Shown here piece by piece: positions 8,654 through 16,870 of a stretch of 64,000 bases of DNA. Source of the DNA: CAZBGQ01 sp964491515 (GTDB lineage: Bacteria > Patescibacteriota > Gracilibacteria > UBA1369 > UBA12473). Location: NCBI GenBank assembly GCA_964491515.1, contig CAZBGQ010000005.1:12155-76154 (forward strand). The letters are read 5' to 3'. The position numbers and the translations under genes are program-made. The notes under the pieces were generated by a model. The model saw only the letters and a list, made by a program, of their open reading frames with translations. It searched no databases and was not told where the DNA came from. Every line of letters starts with the position of its first letter. Position 1 is the stretch's first letter.

Positions 8654-9559
8654 ATGTCAGAGCAACCAACCATCGGAAATGAAACCCCTCAGAATTTATG
8701 GGAATGGATCCAAGGTGCGCTACGAACACTAGCAACCGTACATGAGGGGACCAAAAATTTTGACCTCCTATCTCTATTTCTGAGAGGGGAGAGTCTTAGT
8801 GAAACAGCTCTATTTAGAATTCGTGAAGGCAGCATCGACATCGATGGAGAAGAGCTCATTCTTGTAAAAGATGATGAAGACCATGTTGTAAGGGAGAAAT
8901 TAACCGCATTTCTGCGGGCACTTTTGGATAAGGTTACGCCGGTACCACCACCAAGGGAGAGGCCCTCATCGGACGGATTCGATCCAAGTGAAACACCAAG
9001 AAGACCATTCCCTATAGCGCCGGACACCGATCCAGGGTTCGATGTTGTGCCGGAAGACGCAGAAGAAACCATCGATAGAATCCTAGAAGAGGTGGACAGA
9101 GGCGTGGAAGAGGCAATAAAAGCGGTAGACAGAGGCGTGGAAGAGGCTCTGAGAGATAAGGATCGAGCGGTAAAGAAGGCCCTGGACCAGTTAGAAGGGA
9201 GAACACCAAGACCGAGAGGAGAGGGCATTTCGGATCAGGATACTGATCCAGGGGTGCCTGAAAGTCTGGACGACAAAATTGTACGATGGAGTAGAGAAAT
9301 AGAAGTTCATTACAACTCCCTGACGCCAGGAGAGCAATTAGAATCAGGAGTCATGGTGGATGTAAGTAGCTTGAGCCACACAGAAAAAGCTAAACTTAAA
9401 GGCGCATTATTTTGTGCTAACTTGTTTAATACGGCAAGAGGTGAAAGAATACTTCAGCTTAAGCCTGGAGGGAGAAGAGAAACTGATGCTCAGCTTAGAG
9501 TCACAAAAGGAGGCCGGCAGCCAAGGATAGTCACCACAGTGGCTATCAAATTGATATAG
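8654..9559 (+). CDS. hypothetical acidic protein with hendecad repeats
   Basis: 301 residues, not recognised. Residues 1-95 look like a small folded helical domain. Residues about 96-135 are Pro-rich linker (VPPPRERP, TPRRPFPIAP). Residues about 137-180 hold at least three consecutive 11-residue repeats of the form VDRGVEEAIKA, VDRGVEEALRD, KDRAVKKALDQ, a hendecad pattern expected to form a long amphipathic or coiled helix. An exact 20-base DNA repeat, 33 bases apart (9095 and 9128), underlies two of them. A second linker and a beta-rich C-terminal domain (about 220-301) follow. It has its own near-consensus promoter and no operon partner. Confidence 0.6.
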   Translation: MSEQPTIGNETPQNLWEWIQGALRTLATVHEGTKNFDLLSLFLRGESLSETALFRIREGSIDIDGEELILVKDDEDHVVREKLTAFLRALLDKVTPVPPPRERPSSDGFDPSETPRRPFPIAPDTDPGFDVVPEDAEETIDRILEEVDRGVEEAIKAVDRGVEEALRDKDRAVKKALDQLEGRTPRPRGEGISDQDTDPGVPESLDDKIVRWSREIEVHYNSLTPGEQLESGVMVDVSSLSHTEKAKLKGALFCANLFNTARGERILQLKPGGRRETDAQLRVTKGGRQPRIVTTVAIKLI

Positions 9560-9639
9560 TAAATTGATGACGAGGATTAAGATTTCACAGGGAGATTTTT
9601 GCATGCTATTCTCTCACGGAAACTTTTAACCCCTCTTAC

Positions 9640-10044
9640 ATGATTCAGGACAAAATTATTCTTGCCCTACAAGATTTAGGCAAGATGAAAGACGAACTTA
9701 AGGAAGTCAAAAAAGACTTAAAGGCCGAAGAGAAAATTGGTGACGAACAATACGACACACTTAAAAAAAGTGCCAAAGAACTCAAAGCCCAAGTAAAGGA
9801 TTTTGAAGAAGAATGGACACGCGAATTGATGCAAGACGAAAACTACAACAAGCTACGTGAAATGAAGATGGAAAAGGAGGAAGAAATGGCAGAAAAAAAC
9901 GAAGAACTCTTCAGCCTCATTGCTCAATTACCCCCCAAAGCATTCGAACTCAACATGGATACCGAAGCCGGTCCCGTCCGCGTCCAGGTACAACCGGAGA
10001 TGAGAGTTTACCTTAATGGAAGAGAAGAGAAGAAGAGGGCTTAA
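9640..10044 (+). CDS. hypothetical coiled-coil protein
   Basis: 134 residues. Residues about 10-90 are almost entirely charged heptads rich in Lys and Glu (KDELKEVKKDLKAEEK, EEEMAEKNEELFSL), predicting a long coiled coil. Residues 95-130 are a short beta-like tail (GPVRVQVQPEMRVYLNG). No family recognised. Its TAA stop overlaps the stop of the convergent Dus gene inside the palindrome TTAA. Confidence 0.7.
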   Translation: MIQDKIILALQDLGKMKDELKEVKKDLKAEEKIGDEQYDTLKKSAKELKAQVKDFEEEWTRELMQDENYNKLREMKMEKEEEMAEKNEELFSLIAQLPPKAFELNMDTEAGPVRVQVQPEMRVYLNGREEKKRA

Positions 10045-11081
10045 GACATGGCATTAATTAGCGCTTCCACCTCGGACGCGCTTTTTGCTTGCATGAGCTG
10101 ACCGCGTAAAGCACGAGCTCCAGGGAATCCCTGACAATACCATGCCAGGTGTTTTCGGATGATGTCAAAATGCCAATCTGGGAATGTTTCTTCGAAGTAG
10201 TGGGAATGCTCCACGGCTGCCTGCATGAATTCCTGAGGTGTGGGGGAGTGGTCGCTGAAAAACCAAGGATTTCCAAACGTCGCGCGCCCCACCAAGACAC
10301 CATCCAAACCAGGCATAGCCTCCATTCGTGAATGAGCGTCCTCCATGGTTTTAACATCTCCATTTCCTAAGAAAAGCGTATCAGTGGGGCCGAGAACTGC
10401 TGCCGCCTTAGCAATTTCTTCCCAGTCAGAGAGGCCGCGATAGAGTTGTTTGAGCGTGCGCCCGTGCAATGTGATCGCGGCCGGTTCAACAGCCAACAGA
10501 TGATTCATCCATTCTTCAGTCACCGGTTTGTCATAGCCAATACGCGTTTTAACGGAGATAGGGATTTCGTTTCGAGGCATTTGAGCGAAAGGAAGAGGAC
10601 GCATGGAGTTGCATGCCTCAATAATTGCTGGGTGAACACCGGCTTTTTCAAGGGAAATGCCTTCCGCCCAGTCCCGCGCACCTCGTTGGGAAGCCTTCAC
10701 AATGTCTTGGGCGAGCTCGGGAGTTCGAATGAGTCCTGCGCCGGATCCTTGCTTCGCGACCTTATTCACTGGGCAGCCCATATTGATGTCCACTCCATCA
10801 AATCCAAGAGAGGCCAACATAACAGTGGTCGAGTAGAATGATTCCACCTCAATCCCGAAAATCTGTGCCACCACCGGTCGCTCAGCTTCTTCATAGTGAA
10901 ACGCACGCAACATGACCGTGGCCCCGCGGGCCAATCCTTCTACATTTGTGAATTCAGTGAATACCACCGATGGTTTTCCATATTTGCACACCATGTGTCG
11001 AAACGGCGCATCTGTCACGCCATCCATCGGCGCCAATCCAATAATGGGACGTTTCAAATCCGCCCAAAAGCCCAAATTCAT
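10041..11081 (-). CDS. dus: tRNA-dihydrouridine synthase
   Basis: 346 residues. Flavin enzyme reducing uridine to dihydrouridine in tRNA D-loops. Visible motifs: N-terminal APMDGVTDAPFR FMN-binding strand, NMGCPVNKVAKQGSGAGL with the catalytic Cys, SVKTRIGYD, the His in ITLHGRT, GNGDV and GVLVGRATFGNPW. A short C-terminal helical domain follows. Relative to E. coli DusB it has an insertion of about 30 residues after the Cys motif (about 140-175). It lies downstream of the glutathione operon on the same strand, separated from the rhodanese gene by about 105 bases. Confidence 0.95.
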   Translation of the reverse strand: MNLGFWADLKRPIIGLAPMDGVTDAPFRHMVCKYGKPSVVFTEFTNVEGLARGATVMLRAFHYEEAERPVVAQIFGIEVESFYSTTVMLASLGFDGVDINMGCPVNKVAKQGSGAGLIRTPELAQDIVKASQRGARDWAEGISLEKAGVHPAIIEACNSMRPLPFAQMPRNEIPISVKTRIGYDKPVTEEWMNHLLAVEPAAITLHGRTLKQLYRGLSDWEEIAKAAAVLGPTDTLFLGNGDVKTMEDAHSRMEAMPGLDGVLVGRATFGNPWFFSDHSPTPQEFMQAAVEHSHYFEETFPDWHFDIIRKHLAWYCQGFPGARALRGQLMQAKSASEVEALINAMS

Positions 11082-11186
11082 AGGTACATTTTATTTAGTG
11101 TGCAATAGCATATTTTTTATACCACATTTCCAGATTCAATTTCGAGGTCATGTCAAACGTACTGCACTGTGCAAAAGTCAGGGACA

Positions 11187-11504
11187 CTATTTTTCGCTCT
11201 CAACTTCAAATCCCGCCTTCTCCCAAGCAGCAACACCTCCTTTAACATTTACCACATTCGACAGGCCAAGGCCTGCTAGCGTTTTGCATCCGCGACTACT
11301 ACGTCCTCCCATTTTGCAATGAGTGTAAACCGTTTCAAAACCACGAAGCCAGTCTGCCTGAACTTCCAATTCATCCAAGGAAATATTCTTGGCTCCGGGG
11401 ATATGCGAATCCCGATGTTCACCTGGAGAACGCACATCAATAAGGATGGTGGATTCAGAGTCCAGCACCAAGGAATGTAATTCTTCAACAGAGATAGATT
11501 TCAT
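11187..11504 (-). CDS. single-domain rhodanese (sulfurtransferase)
   Basis: 105 residues, the full length of a GlpE-like single rhodanese domain. The CDC25-like fold is visible as LIDVRSPGEHRDSHIPGAKNISLDEL, and the active-site loop is CKMGGRS near residue 64-70, with the Cys that carries persulfide. Its ATG follows the stop of the ATP-grasp gene after a single base, so the two are translationally coupled. In that setting a glutathione-linked sulfur transfer, such as moving sulfane sulfur to or from glutathione, is a reasonable inference; the substrate is not visible from sequence. Confidence 0.92.
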   Translation of the reverse strand: MKSISVEELHSLVLDSESTILIDVRSPGEHRDSHIPGAKNISLDELEVQADWLRGFETVYTHCKMGGRSSRGCKTLAGLGLSNVVNVKGGVAAWEKAGFEVESEK

Positions 11505-11505
11505 A

Positions 11506-12489
11506 CTAAAAGCCTAATGCATCCAAGACCGCGCGTCCAGTGTGACGATTTTCCCCTTCATAGGGAAAGTCATGGAAATAAAGCACCGGATTGAAGTTCA
11601 GTTCAATGATTCCATAATCGTGCTCTCCCACAATCATATCCACCCCACAGATACGAGCCCCTGCGGCACGAGCGGCGTTCACCGCCACTTTCTTATAACG
11701 CTCATCCATCTCATCCGTTTGATCAATGCTATCTCCACCAGTACTGATGTTGGAATTTTCACGGAGAAAAACCTGCACGTTCTGGTCTGGCACGGAGTCA
11801 ACTCCCATTCCGGCAGTACGTAAGACATCCAACTCAACGTCGCCCAATTCAATCCGTTCAAGCGGAGTTCGGTAACCTTTGCCACGGCGAGGATCCTCGT
11901 TTTTGATGTCCACCAATTCACGAATGGTGTTTTTCCCATCGCCGATCACATTCGCAGGAACACGATTGAGAACCGCCTCCACCTCATCATCAATCACTAG
12001 AAATCGATATTCAGGGCCCTCAATGAATTCTTCCACCACCACCGTAGTGTCATGACGAAACGCATCACGAAACGCAGCCTCAAAATAAGATTGAGGCGCC
12101 GACTCTGGAAGTAACGTAATACCAATTCCGAAGTTAGTGGTTTTTGGTTTTACCACCCAGCGTCCTGATGAAAACTGGCCATAAGCTGTTCGCGCATCAG
12201 GTTCGTTTGCGAATAAATAGCCACGAGGCACTTTGATTTTTTGCTCCTCCAAAATCTGCTTGGTTACCCACTTATTTCCCAAAATCAGGCTCACAATATA
12301 CGAATCCAACGAAGTCCTAGTACCTTCCTGGATGTACTCAATGCGCTTGCCCTTAGTGAGACGAATAAACTGCGCGGCAGCATCAAGAACCTCAACGGAA
12401 ACTCCGCGATCGAGGGCTTCCGCGATTACTATTTGTGTAGACAATTCAAGGTGTTCATACCCTGGTGTCTGAAAAGAAAGTGTGGACAT
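11506..12489 (-). CDS. ATP-grasp glutathione synthetase module (GshF C-terminal type)
   Basis: 327 residues. It matches the C-terminal ATP-grasp module of bifunctional GshF, not the classical GshB: STQIVIAEALDRGVSVEVLD, FIRLTKG, TSLDSYI, NKWVTKQIL and VPRGYLF near the N-terminus, then VVKPKTTNFGIGI, VEEFIEGPEYRFLVID and the metal-binding NFNP near residue 300. The expected reaction is ATP-dependent ligation of glycine to gamma-glutamylcysteine. The start at 12489 overlaps the 3' end of the ligase gene by 35 bases in another frame, so a protein that is normally one chain is here two overlapping genes. A sequencing frameshift cannot be excluded, but both frames are clean. Confidence 0.88.
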   Translation of the reverse strand: MSTLSFQTPGYEHLELSTQIVIAEALDRGVSVEVLDAAAQFIRLTKGKRIEYIQEGTRTSLDSYIVSLILGNKWVTKQILEEQKIKVPRGYLFANEPDARTAYGQFSSGRWVVKPKTTNFGIGITLLPESAPQSYFEAAFRDAFRHDTTVVVEEFIEGPEYRFLVIDDEVEAVLNRVPANVIGDGKNTIRELVDIKNEDPRRGKGYRTPLERIELGDVELDVLRTAGMGVDSVPDQNVQVFLRENSNISTGGDSIDQTDEMDERYKKVAVNAARAAGARICGVDMIVGEHDYGIIELNFNPVLYFHDFPYEGENRHTGRAVLDALGF

Positions 12490-13798
12490 CGTGTGCTTTG
12501 GTTAATCCATAATCAATAAAATCTTGGTCACCCATTTCCTCAAGAAAAACTGCCCAAGGCAGCTGGTCTGGGTGTTCACATTGATCAATATAATGGTCGA
12601 TAACGTCATAATATGGCGCGCTCATTAGGCGGGCCAAAGGCCGCATTGCATTGAGTAGAGAACAAATCTCTTCGCGCCAGGGCCCTGGTAAATCCTGACC
12701 CCGAAGCGCCACATCTTGTTGGCGATGAGTCGCAATTTCCATGTCATGAGGAGTCATGTCGGGATTGTCGGAGAACAGACAGTACAACAAAAATAAGTGT
12801 GCAAAATGAAGCTGATTCAAATCCACACCAGACGGTTGCAGCGGATTTACATCAAACAATCGAAGCTCAATGTAATGAACACCTCTACGCTTGAGTCCCT
12901 CAAGGAGATCTTCTTCGCCGGGGTGAGCCTTGAGGCGAATGGAGGAGTAATACTCATTAATAATCTGAAGAATGTTGTCATTGAGTTGTGGTCCCAAATC
13001 AGAATAGGGAGGATGCGGTGTGTTGACCGCCTCTTCAAGCTCAGCCACATGGTCTTTAAATGAATTGTAGGAAACATTCATCCCGGCAGGATTTGCATAA
13101 CCACAACGGCTCAGTCGGAGCGAAACCGCTTGATCACGATCTCTGGACATCATCGGACATTGATAGGAGTCACCAAGTACCGGTGACGCTCCAAATAAAT
13201 AAATCAACATCCATCTATGCCGCATGAAATTTCGTGCGATCGACATGTACCCATTATTGATGAAATCTTGTCTCTCTAGTCCGTCTCCAAATTTTCCCCA
13301 CAAGGTATCCCAAAACGCTTCAGAAAAAGAAACATTATAGTGGACGCCAGAGAGCATTTGCATGGTTTTCCCATAACGAGTGGCTAGACCTTTACGATAA
13401 AGTTCCTTCTGCTGCGCGCGCTCAGATTCACCATAGCGCGCAATCGGGATCAACGCTTCATCGGGAAGGCGGCAAGGCATACTAAATGGCCACACCAATT
13501 CTCCTTTAGGAAGATTCTGAATCACACGACGGTGAACTTTTTCCAGCGCATTCAAAGCTTGTTCAGGAGTTTCAAGTGGAGGAGTGATGAGCTCAAGTTG
13601 GCTTTCTGAGAAATCTGTGGTGATTTCTGGATCAGTGAAACTAGACCCGAGCGAAGCAGGGTGAGGAGTGAGCGCCAAGTCCCCATTCATCAAAACACGC
13701 AGGCTTTCCTTTTCTAGTCCATGAAGCCCTTCATTCAAATGTTCACGGTTTCCGTCAGATTCAAATAATTCAATTATTGTCTCAAAATTCCAATGCAT
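12455..13798 (-). CDS. gshA: glutamate-cysteine ligase (gamma-ECS)
   Basis: 447 residues. First step of glutathione synthesis, joining glutamate to cysteine with ATP. Family features of the E. coli GshA/GshF N-terminal type are clear: GLEKESLRV near residue 28, TDFSESQLELITPP near 60, YGKTMQMLSGVHYNVSF near 140-157, and LFGASPVL near 200. It heads a tight minus-strand cluster gshA, ATP-grasp, rhodanese, with 35-base and 1-base junctions. Together the first two equal one GshF (447+327 residues). Thiol synthesis is uncommon in reduced CPR genomes, so this may be a transferred gene pair (inference). Confidence 0.93.
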   Translation of the reverse strand: MHWNFETIIELFESDGNREHLNEGLHGLEKESLRVLMNGDLALTPHPASLGSSFTDPEITTDFSESQLELITPPLETPEQALNALEKVHRRVIQNLPKGELVWPFSMPCRLPDEALIPIARYGESERAQQKELYRKGLATRYGKTMQMLSGVHYNVSFSEAFWDTLWGKFGDGLERQDFINNGYMSIARNFMRHRWMLIYLFGASPVLGDSYQCPMMSRDRDQAVSLRLSRCGYANPAGMNVSYNSFKDHVAELEEAVNTPHPPYSDLGPQLNDNILQIINEYYSSIRLKAHPGEEDLLEGLKRRGVHYIELRLFDVNPLQPSGVDLNQLHFAHLFLLYCLFSDNPDMTPHDMEIATHRQQDVALRGQDLPGPWREEICSLLNAMRPLARLMSAPYYDVIDHYIDQCEHPDQLPWAVFLEEMGDQDFIDYGLTKAHDVHTFFSDTRV

Positions 13799-13832
13799 AT
13801 CGGAAGTTTATACGATATGATGAACCTCGTCT

Positions 13833-14732
13833 ATGAAAGCTATCACACTCAAATCAATCAAGAAAATATATAGAGGAGGAACACGCGCGCTCAAAGGCGT
13901 AGACCTCACTATTGAGGAGGGAGATTTTTTCGCACTACTCGGAGCAAATGGAGCGGGAAAGACCACTCTCATTGGCATTTTAACTGGAACGGTGAATAAA
14001 ACAGGTGGAAGTGCCTTCGTATTTGGACATGACATTGATAAGGATTTCGATCGTGCTAAAGAACAAGTGGGTGTCGTTCCTCAGGAATTCAACTTCAATA
14101 TTTTCGAAAAAGTCATCGACATTGTAGTGACTCAAGCTGGTTATTTCGGAATCCCACGTAAACAAGCTCTTAAGGACGCCGAGCCCATCCTAAAAACCCT
14201 TGAACTGTGGGATAAACGCAATCAACCCTCGATGCGCCTCTCAGGAGGGATGAAACGTCGTCTCATGATTGCCCGTGCTCTTATCCATCATCCTAAACTT
14301 CTTCTGCTGGATGAACCAACCGCGGGTGTGGATGTAAATCTTCGGCATTCGATGTGGGACTATTTACGAGACCTAAATAAGAAGGGGACAACCATCCTAC
14401 TCACCACCCACTACATTGAAGAAGCCGAGAAATTATGTCGCAACGTGGCCATTATCGAGGAAGGAGAAATTGTCCGACAAGGCAGCGTAAAAAAACTCAT
14501 TCAAGATTTCGAGAGAAAGACCTTCGTTCTCGATGTGGATCGTCCAAATATCACCATTAAAGGTTACGACATTCAAGCCGTTGATGACTTCACAATTTCA
14601 GTCAATCTGACTCCTAAGCAAAACATTGCCGATTTCATGGTCGCTCTTACAACCGCCAACGTGCACGTGCACGATATCAAGCCCAGTGGTAATCGTTTGG
14701 AAGAATTATTCCTCGACACTTTAAAAAAATAA
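13833..14732 (+). CDS. ABC transporter ATP-binding protein (ABC-2 exporter)
   Basis: 299 residues. Energises export together with the permease encoded 2 bases downstream. Walker A is GANGAGKTT near residue 38-46, Q-loop VVPQEF, signature LSGGMKRR near 137, Walker B LLLLDEPTAGVD, and H-loop TTHY. The C-terminal 80 residues form the small extra domain typical of drug- or polysaccharide-type ABC-2 systems (YadG/CcmA-like). The substrate is unknown. It is transcribed divergently from gshA with only 34 bases between start codons. Confidence 0.95.
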   Translation: MKAITLKSIKKIYRGGTRALKGVDLTIEEGDFFALLGANGAGKTTLIGILTGTVNKTGGSAFVFGHDIDKDFDRAKEQVGVVPQEFNFNIFEKVIDIVVTQAGYFGIPRKQALKDAEPILKTLELWDKRNQPSMRLSGGMKRRLMIARALIHHPKLLLLDEPTAGVDVNLRHSMWDYLRDLNKKGTTILLTTHYIEEAEKLCRNVAIIEEGEIVRQGSVKKLIQDFERKTFVLDVDRPNITIKGYDIQAVDDFTISVNLTPKQNIADFMVALTTANVHVHDIKPSGNRLEELFLDTLKK

Positions 14733-14734
14733 TC

Positions 14735-15508
14735 ATGACCATAAAGCGCCAATGGATCGCCTTCATGACCATCCTTCGAAAGGAAGTGGTGCGATTCCTT
14801 CGTATTTGGAAACAAACGCTTTTGCCTCCAGTCATCAATCAGTTTTTGTATTTCATTATTTTTGGGGCTTTCATCGGTTCACAAATCCGAGACATTGATG
14901 GAATTTCTTATATGGCGTTCATTGTGCCAGGTCTCGTCATGATGGGGGTGATCAATAGCTCATTCATGAATGTGGTTAGTTCCTTTTTTGGTGCCAAATT
15001 TCAGAACAACATTGAAGAACTCCTGGTATCTCCTACCTCTGTCCCTCTTATCATTGCTGGCTATGTCATGGGAGGCGCGCTTAGGGGATTGATAGTAGGA
15101 GTGCTCGTATTTTTTGTTTCTATTGCCTTTACCTCGCCAGTTATTTTCAATGGGGGCTTGATTTTGTTATTCAGTTTTCTGACCGCCATTCTGTTTGCTC
15201 TGGGTGGACTACTTAATGGTATTTTTGCGCAGTCCTTCGATGATATTGGCCTATTTACTACTTTTATTCTGACCCCACTTACGTACTTTGGAGGAGTATT
15301 CTATTCCATTCATGACTTGCCGGAATTCTGGCAAATAGTCTCACGATTCAACCCAATACTGTACATGGTGAACGGGTTTCGATATGGGTTTTATGGAGTG
15401 ACCGACGTCAATGTGTGGATCAGCGTTAGTATCTTATGCGGATTTGTGCTGCTGCTTGGTACCCTTAACTATGTTTTGATCAAGCGAGGAATAGGGCTGA
15501 GGTCGTAA
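14735..15508 (+). CDS. ABC-2 type permease
   Basis: 257 residues with six predicted membrane helices and the ABC-2 consensus region near the end (FNPILYMVNGFRYGFYGV). The closest familiar match in layout is E. coli YadH. It follows the ATPase gene by 2 bases and is its obligate partner in the cytoplasmic membrane. Substrate not predictable. Confidence 0.93.
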   Translation: MTIKRQWIAFMTILRKEVVRFLRIWKQTLLPPVINQFLYFIIFGAFIGSQIRDIDGISYMAFIVPGLVMMGVINSSFMNVVSSFFGAKFQNNIEELLVSPTSVPLIIAGYVMGGALRGLIVGVLVFFVSIAFTSPVIFNGGLILLFSFLTAILFALGGLLNGIFAQSFDDIGLFTTFILTPLTYFGGVFYSIHDLPEFWQIVSRFNPILYMVNGFRYGFYGVTDVNVWISVSILCGFVLLLGTLNYVLIKRGIGLRS

Positions 15509-15556
15509 TGAATATATAGTTCGCTCTCAAATTTATATCTAGAACTTGTATAAAAT

Positions 15557-15814
15557 ATGATAACCACAACAACACTCATTGGACTTGGTGCCGCACTCTG
15601 CACTACGTTTTCGTTTGTTCCTCAGGCGCTCAAAGTCATCAAAACTAAGAACACCAAAGATCTATCTTTGGGAATGTACGTGGTGTTTGTTGTGGGCGTG
15701 AGTTTATGGCTAGCTTATGGATTACTTCTCGAAGACTTGCCCATGATTCTTGCCAATGTTGTGACGCTGGTTTTGTCCCTCACTATTTTGGGCTACAAGA
15801 TTCGATATAAGTAG
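15557..15814 (+). CDS. SemiSWEET / PQ-loop family small transporter
   Basis: 85 residues with three membrane helices. The PQ-loop signature FVPQALKVIKTKNTKDLSLGMY lies near residue 21-42 (split here by function: PQ kink, then KTK and LS..MY). This is the size and pattern of bacterial SemiSWEET half-transporters, which dimerise to move sugars across the inner membrane. It is 48 bases downstream of the ABC permease and may be in the same transcript; an AT-rich -10-like sequence just before the ATG could also serve it. Confidence 0.9.
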   Translation: MITTTTLIGLGAALCTTFSFVPQALKVIKTKNTKDLSLGMYVVFVVGVSLWLAYGLLLEDLPMILANVVTLVLSLTILGYKIRYK

Positions 15815-15980
15815 TGGACCCTCTGAAAAACACACCGATGACTGCAATTTTCCTCATTCGGCTACAAATAATTCATACCTCCTCAGCGTATCGTAACCTT
15901 ATACGCTATTGTTGGTTTTCATCATTTTCGCTCGAATGGTTGAAAATTTCGTAACAACGCCGTATTTACCAGAGGGTCCA
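15815..15980. repeat. 166-bp segment bounded by 11-bp inverted repeats
   Basis: TGGACCCTCTG (15815-15825) and its exact complement CAGAGGGTCCA (15970-15980) bound the whole gene-free interval between the SemiSWEET and nfo stops. Inside, AGCGTAT (15885-15891) and ATACGCT (15901-15907) form a smaller stem. There is no target-site duplication that I can see. It could be a bidirectional termination structure or a small MITE-like element. Confidence 0.45.
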
Positions 15981-15982
15981 GC

Positions 15983-16852
15983 CTAAGCAAGCCATCCTTT
16001 CAAAATCGCCAAATCATCCGCATGGGTACGCCCATCTTTTTCAGGAGTCTCTAAAATCATAGGGACTTCATGATCTCGAGCCCACTGCGCCATCAATTTT
16101 AAGCCATTACCAATCTGACCGACCTCAAGGACTTCATGACGGTCGCGGTTTTCCCCTAGTCCTTTTTTTGAGTCATTAAAATGAAAAACCGTGATGCGAT
16201 CTAATCCAATCAAACGATCAAAATCTGCCAGAACCTTCTTGATTGAGTCGGCCGTCCTAAGATCATAGCCGCCGGCAAACGCATGACAGGTATCAAAGCA
16301 GATGGACACGCGTTCTGGTCGTCCCAGCTTATCTAGAATAGAGGCAAGTTGTTCAAAGCTAACTCCCATCTCCGTGCCTTGGCCAGACATGTTCTCCAAG
16401 AGAATGTGGGCCTTTAAGTCGGCGGTTGCATCAAGGACACGTTTCAAATTCTCAACTAGAAAATCTTCGGCCTCTTCATAGGGGAGGGTCAATGTCTTGC
16501 CGGTATGCAAAACCACTCCTGCACCACCCAGTGACTCCGCCGATCGTAAGTCCGCTACCAATGAATCAATGGGCCATGGATCATCATTGCTCACAGGCTT
16601 TGCCAAATTCAAAAGATACGATCCATGTACAATCACAAACCGTAGGTCATTCTCCTCAGAAAACGCACGAAACTCAGCCGCACTCTCCGATGTCAGTTTT
16701 GTCACACCACGACCTCGAGGACTTTTACAAAAAAGCTGAAGGGCGGAAGCGCCATAAACGCTCGTTGCCTTACGTGCCGCTGCCACAAATCCGGGAGCAA
16801 TAGACATGTGCGCACCTAAAATAGGGGAAGGATGAGTCATCCCAGTTACCAT
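15983..16852 (-). CDS. nfo: endonuclease IV (AP endonuclease)
   Basis: 289 residues from the ATG at 16852; an ATG at 16840 gives a more typical N-terminus (THPSPILGAHMS). A Zn-dependent TIM-barrel enzyme that cuts abasic sites in base-excision repair. Family features: LGAHMSIAPGF, FVIVHGSYLLNLA, LHTGK, LLENMSGQGTEMG, CFDTCHAFAGGYD, FHFNDSKKGLGENRDRHE and the C-terminal LETPEKDG, which contain the His, Glu and Asp metal ligands. Length is normal. The start sits 18 bases from the M23 gene stop, so the two likely share a transcript. Confidence 0.95.
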   Translation of the reverse strand: MVTGMTHPSPILGAHMSIAPGFVAAARKATSVYGASALQLFCKSPRGRGVTKLTSESAAEFRAFSEENDLRFVIVHGSYLLNLAKPVSNDDPWPIDSLVADLRSAESLGGAGVVLHTGKTLTLPYEEAEDFLVENLKRVLDATADLKAHILLENMSGQGTEMGVSFEQLASILDKLGRPERVSICFDTCHAFAGGYDLRTADSIKKVLADFDRLIGLDRITVFHFNDSKKGLGENRDRHEVLEVGQIGNGLKLMAQWARDHEVPMILETPEKDGRTHADDLAILKGWLA

Positions 16853-16870
16853 ATCATGGAATTCGCTAAC

